Of a stretch of 37,101 nucleotides of DNA, positions 29,225 to 37,101 are shown one piece after another; position 1 is the first letter of the stretch, and each line of letters starts with the position of its first letter. Location of the stretch: NCBI GenBank assembly GCA_028377625.1, contig JAONKT010000005.1, positions 1 through 37,101 of the forward strand, in the 5' to 3' direction. The DNA comes from Candidatus Nitrosopumilus sp. Lineage in GTDB: Archaea; Thermoproteota; Nitrososphaeria; Nitrososphaerales; Nitrosopumilaceae. A model generated the notes under the pieces. It was not told where the DNA came from and ran no database searches. It was given only the letters and a program-made list of their open reading frames with translations. The position numbers and the translations under genes are program-made.

Positions 29225-29942
29225 ACAAATTGGTTCAATTTTTTCTTTTTTAACAATTTTACCAACATCAAATTCTACATTAGATGATATTGCAAAATAC
29301 ATGTATCTATTTCCTATTGTTGGAATCTTCATTGGAATTTTAGTAGGTTCATTTGGTTTTGGTTTATCATTTCTTTTAGATCCAATTCTAGTTAGTTTTC
29401 TTGTAGTTACATCAATTGTAATAATAACTGGAATTCATCATGCAGATGGTTTAGCTGATTTTGCTGATGGTCTTATGGTGAAAGGTAGTAAAGAAAAAAA
29501 ACTTAATGCAATGAAGGATCTTTCTACAGGTTCTGCAGGAGTAGTTGCAATTGTTTTATATTTGATTGGCTTGGTTGTCACAATTTCACTTACGAATGGA
29601 TTTGATTTGTTTAAGGCAATTTTGATTAGTGAAATTTTAGCAAAATTTTCAATGGTTCTATTGGCAAGTTTAGGAAACTCAGCATCAATAGGCTCAAACT
29701 CTCCTTTTATGAAAATTATGAAAGATAGGAAAAAACTAATGGTGGCTTTTGTAATTATGATAATTCCTGTTGCTTTAGTTGCTGAAACTACTGGGTTAGT
29801 CATGTTAGTTGTAACTTTTCTTGTAACATTGATAATTTTGGCAATATCTAACCGTAGTTTTGGCGGAGTTACTGGAGATGTTCTAGGAACAACTAATGAA
29901 TTAACTCGCCTGTCATCTTTGATGGTGTTTGTGTCATTATGA
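29202..29942 (+). CDS. cobS: Adenosylcobinamide-GDP ribazoletransferase (cobalamin synthase)
   Basis: HHADGLADFADGLM motif, hydrophobic, GGVTGDVLGTTNEL. Confidence 0.95.
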   Translation: MDGGSMFKQIGSIFSFLTILPTSNSTLDDIAKYMYLFPIVGIFIGILVGSFGFGLSFLLDPILVSFLVVTSIVIITGIHHADGLADFADGLMVKGSKEKKLNAMKDLSTGSAGVVAIVLYLIGLVVTISLTNGFDLFKAILISEILAKFSMVLLASLGNSASIGSNSPFMKIMKDRKKLMVAFVIMIIPVALVAETTGLVMLVVTFLVTLIILAISNRSFGGVTGDVLGTTNELTRLSSLMVFVSL

Positions 29943-30523
29943 TTGGTTTGATAATGGCAGGTGGTAAAGGTACACGTATGAATTTAGAAAATGAAAAATT
30001 ATTACTTAAATATAAAAAACCAATCATCTTTCATGTATTTGATTCTTTAAAAAATTCTAATTGTTTTTCAAAAATTTTAGCATTAACTAGTTCAAATTCT
30101 CCAAACACAAGAACATTATTACAAAAAAATAATATTGAAATTTTTGATACTACTGGAATTGGATATGTTGAAGATTTAACTTTGCTACTTCAATCTACAA
30201 ATGATTCGGTGTTAGTTACTTCAGGTGATTTACCGTTATTGGATGCAGAAATTATACAAAAAATTGTTAAAAATTATGAACCGGAAAAAATTTGGACAAG
30301 TATACTTGTTACTAATCAGTTTTTAACTAAACTAGGATTAGAATCTGATTACTTTGTAACTCATAATAATCAAAAATGTAATTATACTGGAATTTCTTTA
30401 ATTAATGCAAATAAAATTAATTCATCTAAAAATTTGGATGAAAATTATATTATAATTGATGATAAGCGAATTGCATTTAATTTAAACACAAAACAGGATT
30501 ATGAATTACTCAGCACTACCTGA
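29939..30523 (+). CDS. cobY: Adenosylcobinamide-phosphate guanylyltransferase CobY-like NTP transferase
   Basis: LIMAGGKGTRMNLENEKLLLKYKKPI nucleotidyltransferase motif; operon context. Confidence 0.88.
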   Translation: MIGLIMAGGKGTRMNLENEKLLLKYKKPIIFHVFDSLKNSNCFSKILALTSSNSPNTRTLLQKNNIEIFDTTGIGYVEDLTLLLQSTNDSVLVTSGDLPLLDAEIIQKIVKNYEPEKIWTSILVTNQFLTKLGLESDYFVTHNNQKCNYTGISLINANKINSSKNLDENYIIIDDKRIAFNLNTKQDYELLSTT

Positions 30524-30703
30524 AACTTTACCGTTTATTTTAGCTTTAGAACCTGTTGGTTCTGAAATTGTATTGCCACAAGAATTGCATGCAATAATTG
30601 TAGATGCATGAGAATATATTATTTGTAATTCACCACATTCTTCACAATTAACTTTTTGAAACTTACTTGATGGTTTTGGAACTTCGATGTGATCTTTCTT
30701 CAT
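30506..30703 (-). CDS. rps27e: Ribosomal protein eS27 (S27e)
   Basis: VNCEECGELQIIYSHASTIIACNSCGNTISEPTGSKAKI zinc ribbon. Confidence 0.95.
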   Translation of the reverse strand: MKKDHIEVPKPSSKFQKVNCEECGELQIIYSHASTIIACNSCGNTISEPTGSKAKINGKVSGSAE

Positions 30704-30981
30704 GCTGCTACCAACTCAAATTTCTTAATTCTAACCCCTGTTTTATTGTATTTCTTTTTACAGACAGTACATGTCATAATAGGAGTAACTTTCTTAGTAA
30801 CTTTAGCTGGTTTTGCAAGTTTTGGGAATTTTTGTCCACCATAACCTTTCTTACGTTCAGCGTGACGGCGTTCACCTCTAGCAGAACCACGTCTCTTTCC
30901 AGCCTTGTAAATGGAGACCTTTTGGTCAGTATGTGTTTTACATTTTGCACAATACTTTCTGATCACCTTTGGAATGTTCAT
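30700..30981 (-). CDS. rpl44e: Ribosomal protein eL42 (L44e)
   Basis: YCAKCKTHTDQKVSIYKAGKRRGSARGERRHAERKKGYGGQKFP and CTVCKKKYNKTGVRIKKFEL. Confidence 0.96.
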   Translation of the reverse strand: MNIPKVIRKYCAKCKTHTDQKVSIYKAGKRRGSARGERRHAERKKGYGGQKFPKLAKPAKVTKKVTPIMTCTVCKKKYNKTGVRIKKFELVAA

Positions 30982-31050
30982 ATCAACAAAACCTCTTCAT
31001 CCGTAATTTAAGCATTGAACCTATAATAGTCATAAATTTCATTTATTATT

Positions 31051-32814
31051 ATGAATTCAAGCCTAGCTGATTCAATCGGTTCTTTAAATTCGGTAGCACT
31101 TGGTGATAAAAAAGCTAATCTTGTCTTAACAAATTGTAAATTATTATCAGTCTATACTAGAGAAATTATTCCAAAAAGTCAGATCGCAATAATTGACGAT
31201 CGTATTGCATATGTTGGTCCTGATGCAACACACACAATTGGACCAAAAACAAAAGTGATTGATATTCATGATAAATTTGTCAGTCCAGGATTTGCAGATC
31301 CTCATTTACACATTGATCAATTTGTGTTGCCATCGGAATTTGCAAAACAAGCACTTCTTTGTGGTGTAACTTCACTTTTTTCAGATCCAATTGATATTGT
31401 TAGTGTAGCAGGTTACAAGGGTTTTCAAGAATTTCTCAAGCTAGGAGAAAATTTACCCATTAGAATATTTCAAGCAGTTCCTGGAGGACTCCCTGTTGAT
31501 GCAAAATTTAGTAATAGTAAATCATTAAGTTCATTTCAAGAAAAAAATGCAATAAAACATCCACATGTAATTGGAATGGGTGAAGTTTTTTCATGGACTA
31601 AAGTAATTTTACGTGAACCTAAAACAATGAAATCTCTTTCAACAATGTTAGAATGTGATTGCATAATTAATGGACATACTGCAGGTGCAAGTGATAAGAA
31701 ACTTAATGCATATGTTTCATCTGGTATACTTTCATGTCATGAACCAATTAATTTTGATCAAGTATTGGAAAGATTACGTTTAGGAATGTGGATAATGATT
31801 AGAGAAGGTTCTATACGTCGTGATTTAAAAGAAATTATTCCACGTATACTATCACATGGAACATATCTTGATAGGTTAATGTTTTGTTCTGATGGTCTTG
31901 ATCCGTTAGATATTTCTAAATTTGGTCATATTGATTATTGTATACGTGAATCCATTAAACTTGGTTTAGAACCTATTGATGCAGTTACAATGGCATCTAA
32001 AAATAATTTTGATTATTATAATATGGATAAAGATCTTGGTGGCATTGCACCTGGAAAATTAGCTGATATCTTAGTTTTTGATAATTTAAAATCATTTAAA
32101 CCAAAACATGTTTTTGTTGGTGGAAAACTTGTTGTTTCTAATGGCTCTTTTGTAGCTCGTATTAGAAAAAATATTATTTCTCCATGGATTAAAAAAACTG
32201 TTAAATTAAAAAAATTCTCTAAAAATGATTTTCAAATTAAATCTAAAAAAGATCATGTAATAGCAAATACAATTTTTATGCAAAATGAAATAATTACTAA
32301 ATTGGGAACATCGGAACTTATTCCTAAGGATGGTAATGTTTCTGCATCAATTGATAATGATATTTGGAAAATTGCAGCATTTGATAGAATTCATGGAACA
32401 AATCAACATTCTATTGGATTTCTTCAAAATTTTGGTGCTGATATAGGAGCATTTGCTTCAACTTGGAGTTTTCATGAAAATGATTTGATTGTACTTGGTT
32501 CCAATGATTCTGATATGGTAATAGCATCAAACCATTTAATTAAAAATCAAGGTGGGTTAGTCGTAGTTAAGTCTGGGAAAATTCTTGCCTCATTACCTCT
32601 ACAATTTGGTGGAATTGTTTCAACTGATTCTTTTGAGACTGTTTCATCTAATTTTGAGAAGATCAATAATTCTATCGTAGATTTGGGGTGTAAATTTACT
32701 AGACCGCACTTGATCCCTCTATTCTTACCTTTTCTAGCCCTACCTTCTATTCGAATTCTTGCTGGCGGAATTATTGATGTAAAAAAAAGATCTTACATTT
32801 CACCCATCAATTAG
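31051..32814 (+). CDS. Adenine deaminase-like amidohydrolase (divergent)
   Basis: Ade-like architecture: SPGFADPHLHID, IKHPHVIGMGEVFSW, INGHTAGASDKKLNAYVSSGILSCHEP, MFCSDGLDP, MASKNNFDYYNMDKDLGGIAPGKLADILVF. Confidence 0.85.
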   Translation: MNSSLADSIGSLNSVALGDKKANLVLTNCKLLSVYTREIIPKSQIAIIDDRIAYVGPDATHTIGPKTKVIDIHDKFVSPGFADPHLHIDQFVLPSEFAKQALLCGVTSLFSDPIDIVSVAGYKGFQEFLKLGENLPIRIFQAVPGGLPVDAKFSNSKSLSSFQEKNAIKHPHVIGMGEVFSWTKVILREPKTMKSLSTMLECDCIINGHTAGASDKKLNAYVSSGILSCHEPINFDQVLERLRLGMWIMIREGSIRRDLKEIIPRILSHGTYLDRLMFCSDGLDPLDISKFGHIDYCIRESIKLGLEPIDAVTMASKNNFDYYNMDKDLGGIAPGKLADILVFDNLKSFKPKHVFVGGKLVVSNGSFVARIRKNIISPWIKKTVKLKKFSKNDFQIKSKKDHVIANTIFMQNEIITKLGTSELIPKDGNVSASIDNDIWKIAAFDRIHGTNQHSIGFLQNFGADIGAFASTWSFHENDLIVLGSNDSDMVIASNHLIKNQGGLVVVKSGKILASLPLQFGGIVSTDSFETVSSNFEKINNSIVDLGCKFTRPHLIPLFLPFLALPSIRILAGGIIDVKKRSYISPIN

Positions 32815-32858
32815 GCAATGTTAAAAAGGGGGATTTTAAGAATTGAAAATGAATCTAA

Positions 32859-34484
32859 ATGGCATCAATTCAACAAGGACCAAACGGACCTGTATTAGTT
32901 CTCAAAGAGAGTGCTTTACAACAAAAAGGCAAAGATGCACAACAAAATAATATTGCTGCAGCAAAATTAGTTGCAGAATTAGTTAAAAGTAGTTTAGGTC
33001 CACGTGGTCTGGATAAAATGTTAGTAGATTCCTTAGGCGACGTTACAATTACAAATGATGGTGCAACTATTCTTAAAGAAATTGATGTTCAACACCCAGC
33101 AGCAAAAATGATCGTTGAGATTTCTAAAACTGTAGATAATGAAGTAGGTGATGGAACAACTTCTTCTGTTGTTTTTGGTGGCGCATTATTAGCAAGAGCA
33201 GAAGACCTTTTGAAAAAAGACGTTCATTCTTCAACAATTATTGAAGGTTTTCAAGCAGCATCTGAAAAAGTTCTTGAAATTTACTCACAATTATCTAAAA
33301 AAATTCAACCTGATGATAAAGCATCACTTCTTAAAATTGCCTCAACAAGCATGCAATCAAAATTAATTTCTGAAGATAGTAGTAGTTTGTCAAAAATTGT
33401 AGTTGACGCAATTCTTAGTATTGCAACAAAAAAAGGAGATCAATATTTTGTTGATTTAGAAAACATTAAAGTTGAAAAAAAGCCAGGCGGCTCAATTGAA
33501 GATACACAAATTGTAAAAGGTATTGTTTTAGATAAAGAAATTGTTCATAGTGGAATGCCTACTAGAATTGAAAAAGCAAATATTGCATTAATTAATTCCG
33601 CATTAGAAATTGAAAAAACAGAAATGAGTGCAGAAATTAGAATTACTGACCCTACTCAAATGCAAATGTTTTTGGAAGAAGAAAATAGAATGCTAAAAAC
33701 AATGGTTGAAAAATTACATGATGTTGGCGCTAATGTTTTGATTTGTCAAAAAGGAATTGATGACATTGCACAACATTATCTTTCAAAACATGGAATTATG
33801 GCAATTCGTCGTGTTAAAGAAAGTGATATGATAAAACTTGCTAAAGCTACTGACGGTCGTGTAATTAGTAACTTAGATGATTTATCTGAAAAAGATCTTG
33901 GTTCTGCAGATTTGGCTCACCAAAAGAAAGTTGAATCTGATAAATGGGTATTCATTGAAGGTTGTAAACAGCCACAATCTGTTACACTATTAATTCGTGG
34001 AGGAACCCAAAGAGTAATTGATGAGGTTGATCGTTCTATTCATGATTCATTAATGGTTGTAAAAGATGTAATTGAAAAACCAGAAATTGTTGCTGGTGGC
34101 GGTGCCCCAGAAGCATTTGCAGCATCTCAACTCAAAGACTGGGCAGATAACTTCAGTGGAAGAGAACAACTTGCAATTAAAAAATATGCTGAAGCTTTAG
34201 AGATTATACCATTAACAATTTCTGAAAATGCTGGAATGGATCCAATTGATACAATGGCTACTTTAAGATCAAAACAAAACCAAGGTCAAAAATGGACTGG
34301 AATTGATGCAAAAAATACAAAAATTGCTGATATGATGGCAATTAACGTTGTAGAGCCAATTGTAGTTAAAGAACAAATAATTAAATCTGCAACAGAAGCA
34401 GCATGCATGATTCTTAGAATTGATGATGTCATTGCAATATCTGGTGGTCCAGGTGGCGGTGGCGGTATGCCTCCGATGGGATAA
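32859..34484 (+). CDS. Thermosome subunit (group II chaperonin)
   Basis: [54 protein letters not shown]-terminal [13 protein letters not shown]. Confidence 0.97.
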   Translation: MASIQQGPNGPVLVLKESALQQKGKDAQQNNIAAAKLVAELVKSSLGPRGLDKMLVDSLGDVTITNDGATILKEIDVQHPAAKMIVEISKTVDNEVGDGTTSSVVFGGALLARAEDLLKKDVHSSTIIEGFQAASEKVLEIYSQLSKKIQPDDKASLLKIASTSMQSKLISEDSSSLSKIVVDAILSIATKKGDQYFVDLENIKVEKKPGGSIEDTQIVKGIVLDKEIVHSGMPTRIEKANIALINSALEIEKTEMSAEIRITDPTQMQMFLEEENRMLKTMVEKLHDVGANVLICQKGIDDIAQHYLSKHGIMAIRRVKESDMIKLAKATDGRVISNLDDLSEKDLGSADLAHQKKVESDKWVFIEGCKQPQSVTLLIRGGTQRVIDEVDRSIHDSLMVVKDVIEKPEIVAGGGAPEAFAASQLKDWADNFSGREQLAIKKYAEALEIIPLTISENAGMDPIDTMATLRSKQNQGQKWTGIDAKNTKIADMMAINVVEPIVVKEQIIKSATEAACMILRIDDVIAISGGPGGGGGMPPMG

Positions 34485-34523
34485 ATTTAGTTAAAACTTA
34501 ATCATAACAGGTATCATAAATTA

Positions 34524-35393
34524 TTGTTGTACAAAATCGGTGTAGATTTAGGTGGTACTAAAACAGAAATTATTGTTCTTGATGAAAATCTAAATATTTT
34601 AGAAAGAAAAAGAGTACCTACTCCTCAAAATGATTATAATGAAATTATACATACAATTGAAACTTTAGTTTCAGATGTATCTGAAAATATCTCTGATTTC
34701 TCTTTAGGAATTTGTTGTCCTGGTGCAATTTCAAAACAAACTGGATTAATTAAAAATAGTAATACCCAATGTTTAATTGGTAAATCTTTAAAAAAAGATT
34801 TAGAAAATAAAATCCAAAAAAATATTTCTATTGAAAATGATGCAAATTGTTTTGCTTTGTCTGAATCTAAAATTGGTGCTGGAGTTAATTTTAACTTAAT
34901 TTTTGGTGTTATTATGGGAACTGGAGTCGGTGGAGGAATTGTAATTAATGATGTTCTTCATTCTGGTAGAACTAATATTGCTGGTGAATGGGGACATCAC
35001 ACTTTACATCAAAATGGTAATTCTTGTTATTGTGGTAAATCTGGTTGTGTTGAGACGTACATTAGTGGACCTTCTTTAGAAAAACGCTGGAGTCAATTAA
35101 CTGGATTCACTCAATCTATGCCTGAAATTATTCGTAATTTTGATAACAATATCGGTAGACAATGGAAAGAAGAATTCTTGGAAAATTTTGGTTATGGTAT
35201 TGCAAATGTAATTGATATTTTAGATCCTGATGCAATAATTCTTGGAGGTGGGTTATCTAATATTGATTTTTTATACACTGAAGGTGTAAACTCAATTTAT
35301 TCAAAAGTATTCTCAGATATTGTTGAAACTCCTATATTAAAAAATAAACTTGGTGATTCTTCAGGAGTATTTGGAGCTGCACTTTTAGATTAA
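34524..35393 (+). CDS. ROK family sugar kinase/glucokinase-like
   Basis: IGVDLGGTKTEIIVLDEN, ENDANCFALSESKIGAG, GTGVGGGIV, GEWGHHTL...CYCGKSGCVETYISG ROK zinc motif; TTG start. Confidence 0.92.
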   Translation: MLYKIGVDLGGTKTEIIVLDENLNILERKRVPTPQNDYNEIIHTIETLVSDVSENISDFSLGICCPGAISKQTGLIKNSNTQCLIGKSLKKDLENKIQKNISIENDANCFALSESKIGAGVNFNLIFGVIMGTGVGGGIVINDVLHSGRTNIAGEWGHHTLHQNGNSCYCGKSGCVETYISGPSLEKRWSQLTGFTQSMPEIIRNFDNNIGRQWKEEFLENFGYGIANVIDILDPDAIILGGGLSNIDFLYTEGVNSIYSKVFSDIVETPILKNKLGDSSGVFGAALLD

Positions 35394-35662
35394 TTTTTTG
35401 GACATCCTTCCATTTTGATAATAAAATAACCATTTGTCATTATCTCAATTTCAATATCCTCTGAAACAGATTCTGAATGACAAAATTTACATTCTTCTGT
35501 AGTCACCACTGCATTATTTTCTCCAATTGATTTTAACCATTCTTTTGCAAAAGAAATTGCAGCTAATGAATCATTTTTGTCTGTAATTACATCAAAATGT
35601 ATTGTATGACCATCATTTGCTTTTACATAAGTGTCAAAAACATGAAAGGTCATATTTGTCAC
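35390..35662 (-). CDS. DUF2024-like protein
   Basis: FHVFDTYVKANDGHTIHFDVITDKND N-terminus; CKFCHSE motif. Confidence 0.8.
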   Translation of the reverse strand: MTNMTFHVFDTYVKANDGHTIHFDVITDKNDSLAAISFAKEWLKSIGENNAVVTTEECKFCHSESVSEDIEIEIMTNGYFIIKMEGCPKN

Positions 35663-36021
35663 AAATTTTTTGCATATACATCTCTAATTTCAAGAGTTTT
35701 ATCTACAATTTCATTTACATTTGCATCTAATTCTGTGGTTATCAAAATTAAACCTGCTCCGCCAATTGGTACTGTTATTCTATAGATTTTTTCATATTTT
35801 GCTAATGCAAAAACTGGAACACCAATTTTATCTGCAGTTTTTTTCCTTGTTGACCATCTGTAGATTGCTTGTGATAATGATGTTTCAGTTTCTTCTCTAG
35901 TTAAGTGAGATGTGACCCCTGGTCTTATTTTATCATGTAGCTCACCATAATCGTAAACTGCTGCATATCTAATTTTTTCATTACATGCTAATATTTCATC
36001 ACAGATTTTTTCATAACTCAT
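35659..36021 (-). CDS. Conserved hypothetical protein, possibly the DUF6659 family
   Basis: 120-aa continuous ORF resembling a thaumarchaeal protein type (IRYAAVYDYGELHDKIRPG). Confidence 0.65.
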   Translation of the reverse strand: MSYEKICDEILACNEKIRYAAVYDYGELHDKIRPGVTSHLTREETETSLSQAIYRWSTRKKTADKIGVPVFALAKYEKIYRITVPIGGAGLILITTELDANVNEIVDKTLEIRDVYAKNL

Positions 36022-36030
36022 AATTTTTCA

Positions 36031-37101
36031 CTACTGTGGCTCAATGGTTGCTGGTGGTTTACTGGAAATTGTATATGTTACCCAAGTTACATCCTCAATT
36101 TCATTAGTAATTCTATTACTCATTTTTTCTAATACTCCATGTGGCAGTCTAGTCCAATCAGCAGTCATTGCGTCAATAGAATCTACAACTCTAATCATAA
36201 CTATGTTTCCATATTTTCTCTCATCTCCTACCACGCCTACTGCCTTATCATCGCCTACAGCTGCATATGCTTGCCACACTTTGGTATAAAATCCGGATTC
36301 CATTAATTCTTCTTCAACAATTTTACTTGCTACTTTTGAAATCTCTAATTTTACTGGAGTAATTTCTCCAATTATTCTAACTGATAACCCTGGACCTGGA
36401 AATGGATGTCTCATGAAAAGGTTTTCAGGAACACCTAAAATTTTAGCAATTTCTCTAACTTCGTCCTTGTAAAGTTCTCTAAGTGGTTCTAAAATTTCTA
36501 ATTTCAACCAATCTGGTAATCCTCCTACATTGTGATGAGATTTTATTACATCTGCTGGACCTTTTGAAACTCCACTTTCAATTACATCTGGATATAAGGT
36601 TCCTTGAGCTAACCATTTGAATGGACCTTCTTTTTCAGCAAAATTAGTAAAAACATGAACAAATTCTTCACCAACAATTTTTCTTTTATGTTCTGGATCT
36701 TCTACACCCTTTAATTTTTCAAGAAACTGTTGACCTGCATTAATTGATGTAAAATTAACTTTAAAATTTTCTTTAAACATTTCCTCTACTTCTTTTTCTT
36801 CATTTAATCGTAACAAACCATTATCCACAAATACACATTTCAATCTATTTCCAATTGCTTTATCAATTAGTAATGCTACTACAGTAGAATCTATTCCACC
36901 ACTAACACCACACAATACATTTCCTTCGATTTTAGAAATTTTTTCTACTGCTGTCTCAATAAAACCTTTCATTGTCCAATCTTGTTTTGCACCACATACT
37001 TTTAGAACAAAATTTTTGAGAATTTCTGTACCCTGTTCAGTGTGGACAACTTCGGGATGAAATTGAATTCCATAAACTCCTTTTTCTTCTGATGCAATTG
37101 C
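36031..37101 (-). CDS. guaA: GMP synthase (glutamine-hydrolysing), partial at window edge
   Basis: ATP-PPase [37 protein letters not shown]-terminal PPATIEPQ? (typical PPATIEWE); frame stays open to window end giving ...[42 protein letters not shown] of the GATase domain. Confidence 0.95.
   Translation of the reverse strand, partial: AIASEEKGVYGIQFHPEVVHTEQGTEILKNFVLKVCGAKQDWTMKGFIETAVEKISKIEGNVLCGVSGGIDSTVVALLIDKAIGNRLKCVFVDNGLLRLNEEKEVEEMFKENFKVNFTSINAGQQFLEKLKGVEDPEHKRKIVGEEFVHVFTNFAEKEGPFKWLAQGTLYPDVIESGVSKGPADVIKSHHNVGGLPDWLKLEILEPLRELYKDEVREIAKILGVPENLFMRHPFPGPGLSVRIIGEITPVKLEISKVASKIVEEELMESGFYTKVWQAYAAVGDDKAVGVVGDERKYGNIVMIRVVDSIDAMTADWTRLPHGVLEKMSNRITNEIEDVTWVTYTISSKPPATIEPQ

Noticed and set aside
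1-37101. CRISPR arrays, transposons, phage or defence islands, tRNAs, rRNAs
   Set aside because: No regularly spaced repeats, transposase/integrase motifs, terminal inverted repeats, or tRNA/rRNA signatures were seen.

Overview
This is an AT-rich, gene-dense archaeal chromosome segment. Gene content points to an ammonia-oxidising thaumarchaeote (Nitrosopumilus-like): Cdc48, thermosome, pelota, GatDE, AglB, archaeal uL2/eL42/eS27, a putative tetraether lipid synthase and cobalamin genes. It looks like mostly core genome. I saw no transposase, integrase, phage module, CRISPR array, toxin-antitoxin pair or defence island. It encodes about 40 proteins plus an SRP (7S) RNA and a previously uncalled C/D-box sRNA (13450-13508). 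Three small Cys-containing proteins (51-54 aa) absent from the ORF track were found by reading the intergenic regions. The right edge cuts guaA, whose reading frame continues to the end of the window. The points most worth a second look are: (1) a MIP18/DUF59 protein fused to a PqqD-like (RiPP-recognition-element-like) domain; (2) a CobQ-like cobyric acid synthase with no glutamine amidotransferase domain, inside a tightly overlapping cobalamin operon; (3) a candidate tetraether synthase divergent from a TrmB regulator, with dyads around its predicted leaderless promoter; (4) a textbook C/D sRNA just upstream of yjbQ; (5) a 66-bp in-frame tandem duplication in aglB with a 36-bp identical core; (6) an adenine-deaminase-like protein with altered motifs; and (7) repeated convergent gene pairs sharing palindromic or overlapping stop codons. 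All family assignments are from reading motifs; no searches were run.
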